This document shows positions 8,557 through 17,636 of a stretch of DNA of 64,000 nucleotides, one piece after another. Below the pieces are notes generated by a model. It ran no database searches. It saw only the letters and a list, made by a program, of their open reading frames with translations, and was not told the origin of the DNA. Where the stretch lies: positions 62,001 through 126,000 of the forward strand of contig MABA01000004.1 in NCBI GenBank assembly GCA_002162875.1, given 5' to 3'. The DNA is from Rhodobacterales bacterium 52_120_T64. GTDB taxonomy: Bacteria; Pseudomonadota; Alphaproteobacteria; Rhodobacterales; Rhodobacteraceae. The number at the start of each line of letters is the position of its first letter. Within the stretch, counting starts at the first letter, position 1. A program made the position numbers and the translations under genes.

Positions 8557-9339
8557 TTAATCATCCCCGTGCCCCGCACGCAGCCCTTCACGTACCCGAT
8601 GCGCGATGTCCAGAAACTCTTGACTTTCGCGAATATCCAGTGGTCGTTCACGTGGCAAAGTGCTTTCAATCACATCGGTCACACGGCCCGGGCGCGGCGA
8701 CATAACGACGATCTTGCTCGACAGATAAACCGCCTCGGGAATGGAGTGCGTAACGAAACAAATCGTCTTGTTTGTCGCGGCCCACAGCTCCAGAAGTTGT
8801 TCATTCAAATGGTCCCGAACGATTTCATCGAGCGCCCCGAAGGGTTCGTCCATCAGCATCAAATCCGCATCAAAACTAAGCGCCCGCGCAATCGAGGCGC
8901 GCTGCTGCATTCCGCCAGAAAGCTGCCAAGGGAACTTTTTCGCGAACCCGTCCAGATGTACAAGCTCCAGAACCTCGTCAACGCGCATGGCTTGCTCCGC
9001 CTTGGAATACCCCATGATTTCAAGGGGTAAGCGAATGTTTCCGCCGATGGTCCGCCAAGGATATAATCCTGCCGCCTGAAAAACATAGCCATAAGCCCGC
9101 TTCAGCCGCGCTTCCTCAGGTGTCATTCCGTTGACCGAAATTTCACCGCCAGTTGGCTGTTCCAGATCCGCCATGACCCGCAAGAATGTCGTCTTGCCAC
9201 ACCCCGAAGGTCCGATAAACGAAACGAAATCACCCTTGTTGATCGTCAAATCAACGTCCTTAAGCGCATGCACTGGCCCGTCGTTTGTTTCAAACGTCAA
9301 GCTCAGTTTTTTGGCTTCAATTACAACCTCTTGGTTCAC
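8557..9339 (-). CDS. ABC transporter ATP-binding protein (SsuB/ThiZ type)
   Basis: 260-residue nucleotide-binding subunit energising the pyrimidine-type importer. Walker A is GPSGCGKTT (near residue 43), the signature is LSGGMQQR, Walker B is LMLMDEPFGALD and the switch is FVTHSIPEA, so all catalytic residues are present. The start is a GTG at 9339 that lies 1 nt beyond the hydA stop; the hydA stop region supplies the ribosome site (AGGAG). Tight coupling to dihydropyrimidinase supports a shared pathway. Confidence 0.92.
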   Translation of the reverse strand: MNQEVVIEAKKLSLTFETNDGPVHALKDVDLTINKGDFVSFIGPSGCGKTTFLRVMADLEQPTGGEISVNGMTPEEARLKRAYGYVFQAAGLYPWRTIGGNIRLPLEIMGYSKAEQAMRVDEVLELVHLDGFAKKFPWQLSGGMQQRASIARALSFDADLMLMDEPFGALDEIVRDHLNEQLLELWAATNKTICFVTHSIPEAVYLSSKIVVMSPRPGRVTDVIESTLPRERPLDIRESQEFLDIAHRVREGLRAGHGDD

Positions 9340-9340
9340 A

Positions 9341-10801
9341 TCAAACTCCTGACGGAATGTTCATAGGATCGCGCTTAACCATCCGCGGAGAGTTCAACTC
9401 TTTCCACTTGCTAAGCGCTTGGTTAACTGCCGGAAATGCCGGACGAGGAATAAACTTCCCGCGGCCCGGTTGCGGCTGGCTGTTCTGACCATAGGCCCAG
9501 ATTACATCGCCACGGCTAAGCGTATAACGCGCCTGCGCCTTGACCTCGAAACCCTCGAACACGTTGTAATCAATGATAGATTTTTGCGATGCGACTGAAA
9601 TTGTTTTTGAAATCGTCGGATCCCAAACCACAATATCCGCGTCACCACCCTCAACAATCGCACCCTTCTTTGGATAAACATTCAGGATTTTCGCGATATT
9701 GGTCGAGGTCGCCGCAACAAACTCATTCATCGTCAACCGACCGGTTTCAACACCTTCAGTCCACAACACCGCCAACCGCTCTTCCAGGCCGCCAGTCCCG
9801 TTCGGGATCATCGGAAATCCAGCGTCGCCCATATGCTTCTGCTCGGTCGTAAACGCCGCGTGATCCGTGGCGACAACCTGCAATGAACCCGACTGCAAAC
9901 CTGCCCAAAGGCTGGCCTGATGTTCTTTGTTACGGAATGGTGGTGACATCACGCGCCGCGCTGCATATTCCCAATCCTTGTTGAAGTATTCGCTCTCGTC
10001 CAAGGTCAAATGCTGGATAAGAGGTTCCCCATAAACCCGCATTCCTTTTTGGCGCGCACGGCGAATAGCCTCATGCGCCTGCTCGCACGAAACATGCACG
10101 ATATAGAGCGGAACACCAGCCGCATCAGCGATCATAATCGCACGGTTGGCAGCTTCGCCTTCAACTTCTGGCGGGCGGGAATAGGCGTGGCCTTCTGGCC
10201 CCGTAATTCCTTCGGCCATGTATTTTTTCTGCAATATATCAACGATATCGCCGTTTTCGGCATGCACTAGCGGCAAGGCCCCAAGTGACGCACAACGCTG
10301 GAAGCTGGCGTACATCTCGTCGTCCTCGACCATCAACGCCCCTTTGTAGGCCATAAAGTGTTTGAAGGTGTTAACCCCCATCTTCACAACCTCGGCCATC
10401 TCGTCAAAAATGCCTTCATTCCAACCGGTTATCGCCATGTGATAGCCAATGTCACCACAAATTTGCGGCGCCGATTTGCGATGCCATTCGTTGATAGCAT
10501 TAACCAGCGAACCATCCTCGCCCGGCAAGCAGAAGTCCACCAGCATGGTTGTGCCACCAGCGGCGGCGGCGAACGTACCGCTCTCGAAAGTCTCGGCAGC
10601 CGTCGTGCCCATGAATGGCATTTCCAGATGCGTATGCGGGTCAATCCCGCCGGGGATTACATAAGCCCCCGAGGCATCAATATACTCGTCGCCCTTAAGA
10701 TCCTCGCCGATCTGCTTGATAGTCTCGCCCTCGATCAGGACATCCGCTTTCCACGTGCGATCCGCCGTGACGACAGTGCCATCTTTGATTACTTTGGTCA
10801 T
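9341..10801 (-). CDS. hydA: dihydropyrimidinase (D-hydantoinase)
   Basis: 486-residue cyclic amidohydrolase that opens dihydrouracil or dihydrothymine to the N-carbamoyl-beta-amino acid, the second step of reductive pyrimidine breakdown. The binuclear metal site is visible: the HxH of GGIDPHTHLEMPF (about residue 57), the lysine that is carbamylated in the family (TFKHFMAYKGALM), HAENGD, and the later DHAAF aspartate. The start has an AGGAGG site. The gene lies between the ATPase gene and the carbamoyl-amide hydrolase gene in one operon. Confidence 0.95.
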   Translation of the reverse strand: MTKVIKDGTVVTADRTWKADVLIEGETIKQIGEDLKGDEYIDASGAYVIPGGIDPHTHLEMPFMGTTAAETFESGTFAAAAGGTTMLVDFCLPGEDGSLVNAINEWHRKSAPQICGDIGYHMAITGWNEGIFDEMAEVVKMGVNTFKHFMAYKGALMVEDDEMYASFQRCASLGALPLVHAENGDIVDILQKKYMAEGITGPEGHAYSRPPEVEGEAANRAIMIADAAGVPLYIVHVSCEQAHEAIRRARQKGMRVYGEPLIQHLTLDESEYFNKDWEYAARRVMSPPFRNKEHQASLWAGLQSGSLQVVATDHAAFTTEQKHMGDAGFPMIPNGTGGLEERLAVLWTEGVETGRLTMNEFVAATSTNIAKILNVYPKKGAIVEGGDADIVVWDPTISKTISVASQKSIIDYNVFEGFEVKAQARYTLSRGDVIWAYGQNSQPQPGRGKFIPRPAFPAVNQALSKWKELNSPRMVKRDPMNIPSGV

Positions 10802-10864
10802 GGTATTTCCTCCTGTTGGTGAGGTGTTGGAAGCGCCCGCTGCATTCAGCGTGGGGCACTTGTT

Positions 10865-12115
10865 TTATTCTACGATTACGGCCGTTTCAACCACCGCATG
10901 CAGCAGTACATCTGCGCCAGCGGTTGCCCACTCCCGCGAAATGTCTTCGGCCTCGTTATGGCTTAATCCATCCACGCAAGGGCACATCACCATTGCGGTT
11001 GGCGTTGTTTTGTTGATCCAACAGGCGTCATGCCCAGCACCCGAAATCAAATTTCGGTGCGAATATCCCAGTCGTTCAGCCGCGTTTCGAACAGCTGTCA
11101 CACAACTCTCGTCGAACGTCACAGGGTCAAAACCACCGACCTTTTCAAGCTCCACGCCCAATCCCATTTCCTCGGCAATCCGCTTCGCACCCTCAGCAAA
11201 CTGCGCTTCCATATCTTGAATTGTTGCCAGAACAGGCGAGCGGAAATCGACAGTGAACACAACCTTTCCCGGGATCACGTTGCGAGAGTTCGGATACACA
11301 TCAATATGCCCTGCAGCCCCCACAGCGTCCGGTGCATGCGACCACGCGATTTTGTCCACCAGCTCCAACATCCGTGCCATTCCCAGCCCTGCGTTCTTGC
11401 GCATCGGCATCGGGGTGGAACCCGTGTGGGAATCTTTGCCCGTAACTGTAACTTGAACCCAGCTTAAACCCTGACCGTGGGTAACAACGCCGATTTCTTT
11501 GCCCTCGGCTTCCAGAATTGGCCCTTGTTCGATGTGCAGTTCAAAGAACGCATGCATCTTGCGCGCGCCGACTTCTTCTTCGCCGCGCCAACCGATGCGT
11601 TTTAGTTCGTCGCCAAACTTCAGCCCCTCGGCGTCTTCGATATCATAGGCCCAGTCCTGTGTGTGCACCCCCGCGAAAACACCCGATGCCAGCATCGCCG
11701 GTGCATACCGCGTACCTTCTTCGTTGGTCCAGTTGGTCACCACAATCGGGTGCTTGGTCTTGACGTCCAGATCGTTCAGCGTACGGATAATCTCCAATCC
11801 GCCGAGAACCCCGAGCACTCCGTCATACTTTCCGCCCGTTGGCTGCGTATCAAGATGCGAACCTACATAGACGGGCAGGGCGTCAGGGTCCGTGCCTTCG
11901 CGCATGGCAAACATGTTGCCCATCTGATCGAGGCCCATCGTACAGCCAGCGGCCTTACACCAATCTTGAAACAGGTGGCGGCCCTCGCCATCCTCGTCCG
12001 TAACCGTTTGGCGATTATTGCCGCCTGCAACCCCCGGTCCGATTTTGGCCATTGCCATCAGCGAGTCCCACAGGCGCTCGCCATTGATTTTCATGTTTTC
12101 ACCGGGTGCAGCCAT
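10865..12115 (-). CDS. Zn-dependent N-carbamoyl-amino-acid amidohydrolase (beta-ureidopropionase type)
   Basis: 416-residue M20-family amidase of the hydantoinase/carbamoylase group. It would hydrolyse N-carbamoyl-beta-alanine (or its methyl homologue) to the beta-amino acid, CO2 and ammonia, the third step of the pathway. Metal ligands are visible in VGSHLDTQPTGGKYDG (His and Asp), WTNEEGTRY (Glu) and HIEQGP, with a late GHDACW histidine. The dimerisation region carries KDSHTGSTPM. The start at 12115 has AGGAGAG, and the gap to the aminotransferase gene is 11 bp. The family includes allantoate and L-carbamoylase enzymes; the context selects the pyrimidine role. Confidence 0.9.
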   Translation of the reverse strand: MAAPGENMKINGERLWDSLMAMAKIGPGVAGGNNRQTVTDEDGEGRHLFQDWCKAAGCTMGLDQMGNMFAMREGTDPDALPVYVGSHLDTQPTGGKYDGVLGVLGGLEIIRTLNDLDVKTKHPIVVTNWTNEEGTRYAPAMLASGVFAGVHTQDWAYDIEDAEGLKFGDELKRIGWRGEEEVGARKMHAFFELHIEQGPILEAEGKEIGVVTHGQGLSWVQVTVTGKDSHTGSTPMPMRKNAGLGMARMLELVDKIAWSHAPDAVGAAGHIDVYPNSRNVIPGKVVFTVDFRSPVLATIQDMEAQFAEGAKRIAEEMGLGVELEKVGGFDPVTFDESCVTAVRNAAERLGYSHRNLISGAGHDACWINKTTPTAMVMCPCVDGLSHNEAEDISREWATAGADVLLHAVVETAVIVE

Positions 12116-12126
12116 TGGTTCTCTCC

Positions 12127-13452
12127 TTAGTCGAGGTTTTTCAGAACGTCGGCCAGCTTGCCGATCAGTTCGTCTATGTGGGATTTGTTCATGATAAGTG
12201 GTGGTGATAGGGCAATGATATCACCCGTCGTGCGGATCAGGATGCCTGCGTCGTATGCATCAAGGAAGGCTTGGAATGCACGTTTGGTCGGCGCACCCTC
12301 GATCGGTGTCAACTCGACTGCGCCAATCAGACCTTCGTTACGAATGTCGATGACGTGCGGCAGGCCGCGTAGCCCGTGCAGGGCATCCTCCCAATAGCCT
12401 GCCAGATCGCGGGCGTTCTCAAACAGCCCGTCTTCTTTATATGTCTCCAGCGTCGCAAGCCCCGCAGCCGAGGCAATCGGGTTGCCTGAATATGTGTAGC
12501 CGTGGAACAGCTCAATCATATTCTCAGGACCGTCCATGAACGCATCGTGGATTTCCGCGCTGGCAATAACCGCGCCCATAGGAATAACGCCGTTGGTCAG
12601 GCCTTTGGCTGTGGTCATCATGTCCGGTGTCACGCCGTAATGTGTCGCACCGAAACTGCTGCCAAGGCGGCCAAAACCGGTGATAACTTCATCAAATATT
12701 AGCAGAATGCCATGCTTCTTGGTGATCGCGCGCAACCGATCGAGATAGCCTTTCGGCGGCAACAGCACGCCTGTAGAGCCGGCCATCGGCTCGACAATCA
12801 CAGCTGCGATGTTGGATGCATCCCCGAGGGCAACGATCTTTTCCAACTCGTCCGCAATCTCGGCGCCATGTTCGGGCTGCCCGCGGGTGAAGGCATTTTC
12901 AGGGATATGGGTGTGAGGCATATGATCGACACCGTTTAGCAAAGTGCCGAAAGCCTTGCGGTTTGGCCCAATGCCACCGACCGAAATGCCGCCAAAGTTC
13001 ACGCCGTGATAGCCACGCTCGCGCCCGATCAGGCGGGTCCGTGTACCTTCGCCACGTGCGCGGTGGTATGCGATTGCGATCTTTAGGGCTGTTTCTACCG
13101 CTTCAGAACCCGAGTTGGTATAGAACACATGATCCATGCCTTCGGGTGTCATTTCCACCAGACGATTAGCCAGCTCGAACGCTTTTGGGTGACCCATTTG
13201 GAAAGCAGGGGCGTAGTCTAGCTCGCTGACTTGCTTGGCAATCGCCTCTACAATACGGGGCTGGTTGTGGCCAGCGTTACAACACCAAAGACCTGATGTC
13301 CCATCTAGAACCCGGCGCCCTTCAGCAGTCGTGTAATACATGCCGTCTGCCGCCACAAACATGCGAGGGTTCTTTTTGAATTGACGATTAGCCGTAAACG
13401 GCATCCAGAATGCGCCAAGATCATTGGGCGCTACGTTTGTGCGATCAGACAT
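12127..13452 (-). CDS. class III omega-amino acid aminotransferase (beta-alanine/beta-aminoisobutyrate:pyruvate type)
   Basis: About 441-residue PLP-dependent class III aminotransferase. It has the YTNSGSEAVETALKIA cofactor loop, the LIFDEVITGFGR aspartate and the TTAKGLTNG lysine that binds PLP. In this operon it most likely removes the amino group from beta-alanine or beta-aminoisobutyrate to give a semialdehyde (inference). I chose ATG at 13452 because CCGGAGGA is well spaced; a start at 13485 would lie inside the upstream operator. It is the first gene of the operon. Confidence 0.9.
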   Translation of the reverse strand: MSDRTNVAPNDLGAFWMPFTANRQFKKNPRMFVAADGMYYTTAEGRRVLDGTSGLWCCNAGHNQPRIVEAIAKQVSELDYAPAFQMGHPKAFELANRLVEMTPEGMDHVFYTNSGSEAVETALKIAIAYHRARGEGTRTRLIGRERGYHGVNFGGISVGGIGPNRKAFGTLLNGVDHMPHTHIPENAFTRGQPEHGAEIADELEKIVALGDASNIAAVIVEPMAGSTGVLLPPKGYLDRLRAITKKHGILLIFDEVITGFGRLGSSFGATHYGVTPDMMTTAKGLTNGVIPMGAVIASAEIHDAFMDGPENMIELFHGYTYSGNPIASAAGLATLETYKEDGLFENARDLAGYWEDALHGLRGLPHVIDIRNEGLIGAVELTPIEGAPTKRAFQAFLDAYDAGILIRTTGDIIALSPPLIMNKSHIDELIGKLADVLKNLD

Positions 13453-13477
13453 GCCGGTCCTCCGGAAAAGAATTCTT

Positions 13478-13493
13478 TTGACCAATTGGTCAG
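13478..13493. promoter_or_regulatory. RutR-type operator 1
   Basis: TTGACCAATTGGTCAG contains a perfect 14-bp palindrome (TGACCAATTGGTCA, 13479-13492). It matches 15 of 16 positions of the known RutR consensus TTGACCANNTGGTCAA when the two free positions are counted as matches. It lies between the divergent aminotransferase and rutR-like genes. Confidence 0.75.
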
Positions 13494-13510
13494 GTTGACG
13501 CTAGCATAGC

Positions 13511-13524
13511 TGACTAACTAGTCA
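13511..13524. promoter_or_regulatory. RutR-type operator 2
   Basis: TGACTAACTAGTCA has perfect 6-bp arms (TGACTA/TAGTCA) around a 2-bp spacer. Its centre lies 32 bp from that of operator 1, about three helical turns, so both would face the same side of the DNA. Confidence 0.6.
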
Positions 13525-13547
13525 AGAATTTGTTTGGAAATCTGAAA

Positions 13548-14201
13548 ATGCTCGTACCAGTTGAAAAACCAAAGTCGAAACGCGAAGGATTGCGGCGTGA
13601 AACATTAGCGATAATCGTTGCTACGGCGGAACGGATTTTTGCTGATCATGGTTTTAAAGGCGCAACCATGCAGGCGATAGCTGATGGGGCGAACTTACCT
13701 AAAGCGAACCTCCATTATTATTTCCCAACAAAACAAGAGCTTTACCGGCAGGTTGTTGAGCGTATTTTCAACATCTGGCTGGATGCCGCAGAAAGTTTCG
13801 ACACGCAAGCCAACCCGGAAGAAGCGCTGGGTACATATATTCGCAAGAAAATGGAGATCAGCCGTTCCCACCCATACGGCTCCAAGGTTTGGGCGAACGA
13901 GGTGATCCACGGGGCGCCGATTATTCATGACTACCTCGAAACAACGCTAACAGAGTGGACGGATTCGCGAATCGAGGTTATCAAGCGCTGGGAAGAGGAA
14001 GGGTTGATCGACCCCGTTAACCCACGTCATTTGCTATATATGATCTGGTCAACAACCCAGCATTACGCGGACTTTTCACACCAGATAGAGACTCTGAATA
14101 GCGGTGTACCGTTTAACGACGCGCAATGGGCGCAGGCGACGAAATGTGTGACAAACATTATTCTGAAAGGGATCGGCGTTCAGCGCGGCGACCCCAGTTG
14201 A
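13548..14201 (+). CDS. rutR: RutR-type TetR family pyrimidine regulator
   Basis: About 217 residues. The HTH region (TMQAIADGANLPKANLHYYFPTKQELY) and the C-terminal part strongly resemble E. coli RutR as I know it, in particular the YIRKKMEISRSHP, GAPIIHDYL and LLYMIWSTTQHYADF segments. RutR senses uracil and thymine. It is divergent from the aminotransferase gene, with two RutR-like palindromes between them, so it probably represses the reductive pyrimidine operon and itself. ATG at 13548 is preferred over TTG at 13530. The 3' end overlaps the convergent DUF2061 gene by 44 bp. Confidence 0.88.
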   Translation: MLVPVEKPKSKREGLRRETLAIIVATAERIFADHGFKGATMQAIADGANLPKANLHYYFPTKQELYRQVVERIFNIWLDAAESFDTQANPEEALGTYIRKKMEISRSHPYGSKVWANEVIHGAPIIHDYLETTLTEWTDSRIEVIKRWEEEGLIDPVNPRHLLYMIWSTTQHYADFSHQIETLNSGVPFNDAQWAQATKCVTNIILKGIGVQRGDPS

Positions 14202-14382
14202 TCCGTGACCAAACGCGTTCATAGGTTACGTAAGCCACGATCCCAACGGCTGTATTTGCCAACGCCAATGCACCACCACTTATCAGCGATCCGGTGATAG
14301 CAAAACCTACAAGGCTCATGGATATCAACCCGATGAATTGCCAAATTATTGTTTTCACAAGGGTTCTTTTGCCCGTTTCCAT
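14158..14382 (-). CDS. DUF2061 small membrane protein
   Basis: 74-residue protein with two hydrophobic segments (TIIWQFIGLISMSLVGFAITG and ALALANTAVGIVAYVTYE) and the conserved N-terminal KTIIWQ and C-terminal YERVW patterns of DUF2061. The function is unknown. It converges with rutR, and the two coding ends overlap by 44 bp. Confidence 0.8.
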   Translation of the reverse strand: METGKRTLVKTIIWQFIGLISMSLVGFAITGSLISGGALALANTAVGIVAYVTYERVWSRINWGRRAERRSLSE

Positions 14383-14446
14383 TTATATTCCAGTGATTTG
14401 TGTAAGTTTATGCACCCAACATACTCTTGACTTTTGGTGATGGGTA

Positions 14447-14462
14447 TTGTGGATATACACAA
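14447..14462. promoter_or_regulatory. palindrome in the XRE regulator promoter
   Basis: TTGTG at 14447-14451 and CACAA at 14458-14462 form an inverted repeat around a GATATA core. A TTGACT hexamer lies 14 bp upstream (14427-14432). An autoregulatory operator overlapping the -10 region is plausible. Confidence 0.35.
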
Positions 14463-14494
14463 TATTAATTCCACAACATGGGATTTTATCACCA

Positions 14495-15349
14495 ATGTCG
14501 ATAAATATGGACAAGCGCGAACGTTCCGCGATATTTCGTCAACGATTGCAAGAAGCGATGAATGGAGCCGGGTTGAACAAGAGCAGCCTGTCGGAAGCCA
14601 TTGGCGTCGACCGCTCGACCATTTCGCAATTATTGTCGAACCATCACACCCGCCTACCCAATGCGCAGGTGATTGGCGAATGCGCCTATACGCTGGGTGT
14701 TTCCGCGGATTGGTTGTTGGGGCTAAGTGCACGGCCTGAGCGGGCGAACGACCTGCTGGATGTCGCACTAACCATGCCGGAAGCGGCGCGATCGTCAGTC
14801 GATAAACAATTGTTTGCATGGCATCAGGAGGCCACCGGATACAAAATTCGCCATGTCCCTGCGACCCTGCCGGACTTTTTGAAGACGCCAGACGTTCTTA
14901 ATTGGGAATACCCGCAGCACATCGGCAAAACTACAAATCAGGCGATCAATGCGATGGAGGAGGGGTTGACGTGGCTGCGCTCTCGACACACCGACTACGA
15001 GATCGCGATGCCGTTGAACGAGCTGGAGTGTTTCGCCGCCGGAACCGGCTATTATGCAGGGCTATCGGTACAAATCCGTGAGAAACAAATCGCAAGCTGG
15101 ATCGAGAATTACGACCAACTTTACCCTTCGCTGAGAATCTTCCAGTTTGACGCGCATCAGGTTTTCAGCGCCCCTCTAACCGTTTTCGGGCCGCTGATCG
15201 CGACGATTTATCTGGGAAGGCACTACTTGGTCTTTCGGGATTCGACGCGGGTTCAAGCCATGACCAACCATTTCGACTGGCTAATCCGTGAAGCCACAGT
15301 CGATGCGCGTGATTTTATTGCCAATCTGGAATCACTGAAGATCCGTTAA
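14495..15349 (+). CDS. XRE family helix-turn-helix regulator with uncharacterised C-terminal domain
   Basis: About 284 residues. The N-terminal HTH_XRE domain spans roughly residues 8-70 (RQRLQEAMNGAGLNKSSLSEAIGVDRSTISQLL, then a GECAYTLGVSADWLLGLS tail). The remaining 200 or so residues are predicted soluble alpha/beta with no motif I recognise; a DUF-type ligand or response domain is likely. The start is uncertain: ATG codons at 14495 and 14507 are candidates, and neither has a strong ribosome site. It converges with the EamA gene, overlapping by 4 bp. The target is unknown. Confidence 0.75.
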   Translation: MSINMDKRERSAIFRQRLQEAMNGAGLNKSSLSEAIGVDRSTISQLLSNHHTRLPNAQVIGECAYTLGVSADWLLGLSARPERANDLLDVALTMPEAARSSVDKQLFAWHQEATGYKIRHVPATLPDFLKTPDVLNWEYPQHIGKTTNQAINAMEEGLTWLRSRHTDYEIAMPLNELECFAAGTGYYAGLSVQIREKQIASWIENYDQLYPSLRIFQFDAHQVFSAPLTVFGPLIATIYLGRHYLVFRDSTRVQAMTNHFDWLIREATVDARDFIANLESLKIR

Positions 15350-16233
15350 TCTTTCAGCAACATTAATAATGCCACAATGGTTAGGGCAACTCCTGCCAAA
15401 ACCGTTATCTCGACGAACCCGTTTCCCATCAAGGCTTCCCACAATATTACCCATGCCGGAACCAGATATGTGTATGCCATGACTTTGGCGCTCGGCAAAT
15501 TCAGAGAGGCGTATTGCAGAAGAAAAAACGTGGCAGAGCTGGCGAAGATTGCTACATAAAGGATGGTAATCCAGACGATTGCGGGCAGGGCGGCCCAGTC
15601 GGTCGTAACGATGTCTTTGGCGCCGTAAATCGACAGCACAAAGAACCCGGCTAGCAGAGTGCCAAGCGTGAACACCAACGTCGGTTCCCCTCGGTTCAAC
15701 TTTCGGACCAGTGGTGTGTAAATTGCGTGCGCGACGCAACCAAAGAAGAATATTGTTTCCCCCTTGCCAATGTTAAAGGCGAGGATGGCATCGATGTTGC
15801 CACGGAAAATAACCCATACGGCGCCCATGGCCGCAAGCGTAAGTGCAACAGTCATGCGAGGGGTTGTGATTTGGCGCAACAATAACCACCCGAAGCCCGC
15901 CGACATAACTGGGGTTAGGGTGAATACAGCACTGGTGGAAATCGCTGGCGCGAACTTTAATCCTTCGAACATCAGCACAAAATAGATCGCAAACAACCCG
16001 CCCAGCAGCAAATAGCGCCATGGGGCGACAAGATGTTCGCGCTTGAGGCCAGGTCCTAAAAAAACCAGTGGCGCGATGATAGCACCGGCAATCAGAAAAC
16101 GTATTGCGTTTAGTGCCGACGGCTCAATCATAGGTGCCGCAATGCTGCCAAGTGAAAACGAGCCCGCCACGAGCACGGAAAATAACAACATGGCGCCGTG
16201 ACCGCGCATGGATTGGGCTTTGATGTCGCTCAT
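15346..16233 (-). CDS. EamA/DMT family transporter
   Basis: About 295-residue inner-membrane protein with ten hydrophobic helices arranged as two EamA repeats. The second repeat begins near HAIYTPLVRKLNRG and ends at TVLAGVALTIVALLML. The substrate is unknown. It lies 78 bp downstream of preA on the same strand, so it may export or import a pathway amino acid such as beta-alanine, or it may be unrelated. ATG at 16233 (MSDIKAQ) is preferred over a start at 16278. Confidence 0.85.
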   Translation of the reverse strand: MSDIKAQSMRGHGAMLLFSVLVAGSFSLGSIAAPMIEPSALNAIRFLIAGAIIAPLVFLGPGLKREHLVAPWRYLLLGGLFAIYFVLMFEGLKFAPAISTSAVFTLTPVMSAGFGWLLLRQITTPRMTVALTLAAMGAVWVIFRGNIDAILAFNIGKGETIFFFGCVAHAIYTPLVRKLNRGEPTLVFTLGTLLAGFFVLSIYGAKDIVTTDWAALPAIVWITILYVAIFASSATFFLLQYASLNLPSAKVMAYTYLVPAWVILWEALMGNGFVEITVLAGVALTIVALLMLLKD

Positions 16234-16310
16234 TTGATTGTTCCGGCGTAAAAATAAAAGGCGATCCTGAGTTAACAAGATCGCCCGAAAGTACTGTTTT
16301 TACAACGACA

Positions 16311-17633
16311 TTATTCGTCAGGTGTAGTTAGCTCAAACATTTCCCCAATTGGGTTGTTTGGATGGGTAGTCCAGTTGGCATATTCTTTTTCAACTACCTT
16401 GCCAGTGCGTTCGTCGATTGTACCAGGCGCCTGCGCATCAAGTGAGATGCAGTTCTCAACCGGGCAAACGAGGGCGCAAAGGTTACAGGCGACGCATTCG
16501 TCGTCCATGACCTCAAACACGCGATCTTCAGACATGGATATCGCCTGATGCGATGTGTCTTCGCATGCTGCAAAGCACCGGCCACATTTAATGCAGAGGT
16601 CCTGATCGATTTTGGCTTTGGCGATATAGTTGAGGTTCAGATCCTGCCAATTCTTGGCGTTAGGAACCGCTCGTCCAACGATTTCGCTGGTCGAAGTCAT
16701 TTCGTGTTCGTCCATATACTGCGAAAGCCCCGAGATCATCTCTTGCACGATCTTGAAGCCATACGTCATCGCCGCTGTACATACCTGCACATTGCCAGCA
16801 CCCAGTGCCATAAACTCGGCCGCGTCACGCCAGTTAGAAACGCCACCGATACCGGAAATCGGCAAGTTTGCCGTTTCGGGATTGCGGGCGATTTCAGCCA
16901 CCATATTCAAGGCGATCGGTTTAACAGCTGGCCCACAATACCCGCCATGTGCGCCCCAGCCATCAATGGTTGGTTCCGGCGCGAAAGTGTCCAGATTTAC
17001 CGATGTGATCGAGTTGATTGTGTTGATCAAGCTGACGGCATCACCACCGCCGCGATATGCAGCCTCGGCTGGTTTACGGATATCGGTAATATTTGGGGTC
17101 AGCTTCACGATAACCGGCATGCGAGTGTTTTGTTTGCACCAGCGCGTCACCATTTCGATGTACTCGGGCACTTGGCCAACGGCTCCGCCCATCCCACGTT
17201 CAGCCATACCGTGCGGACAGCCGAAGTTCAGTTCGATCCCGTCAGCGCCAGTTTCCTCAACCGGGCCAAGGATGGCCTTCCATGCATCTTCTTCGCACGG
17301 AACCATCAGCGAGACGACAACCGCATGATTTGGGTAATCCCGTTTAACAGCTTTGATTTCCCGAAGGTTCTGTTGCAAGGGGCGGTCGGTAATTAGCTCG
17401 ATGTTATTCAAGCCGATCAGGCGTCTGTCGCCGCCATAAATGGCACCGTAGCGTGGACCGTTAACGTTCACAACGGGCGGACCTTCCTCGCCCAGCGTTT
17501 TCCATACAACACCGCCCCAGCCCGCTTCGAAGGCGCGGCGAACGTTGTATTCCTTGTCCGTTGGCGGGGCAGATGCCAGCCAGAACGGGTTCGGGGATTT
17601 AATGCCAATGAAATTGGTTGTTAGATCAGCCAT
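16311..17633 (-). CDS. preA: NAD-dependent dihydropyrimidine dehydrogenase, PreA subunit
   Basis: 440-residue subunit that reduces uracil or thymine to the dihydro form, the first step of the reductive pathway. The N-terminal FMN TIM barrel resembles dihydroorotate dehydrogenase (SPNPFWLASAPPTD, NFGCPHGM with the catalytic-loop cysteine, VKLTPNI, and GIGGVSNWRDAAEF). The C-terminal ferredoxin domain has two CxxCxxC clusters (CIKCGRCFAAC and CVACNLCALVCP). It starts 3 bp after preT, so the two subunits are co-translated. Confidence 0.96.
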   Translation of the reverse strand: MADLTTNFIGIKSPNPFWLASAPPTDKEYNVRRAFEAGWGGVVWKTLGEEGPPVVNVNGPRYGAIYGGDRRLIGLNNIELITDRPLQQNLREIKAVKRDYPNHAVVVSLMVPCEEDAWKAILGPVEETGADGIELNFGCPHGMAERGMGGAVGQVPEYIEMVTRWCKQNTRMPVIVKLTPNITDIRKPAEAAYRGGGDAVSLINTINSITSVNLDTFAPEPTIDGWGAHGGYCGPAVKPIALNMVAEIARNPETANLPISGIGGVSNWRDAAEFMALGAGNVQVCTAAMTYGFKIVQEMISGLSQYMDEHEMTSTSEIVGRAVPNAKNWQDLNLNYIAKAKIDQDLCIKCGRCFAACEDTSHQAISMSEDRVFEVMDDECVACNLCALVCPVENCISLDAQAPGTIDERTGKVVEKEYANWTTHPNNPIGEMFELTTPDE

Positions 17634-17636
17634 GTT

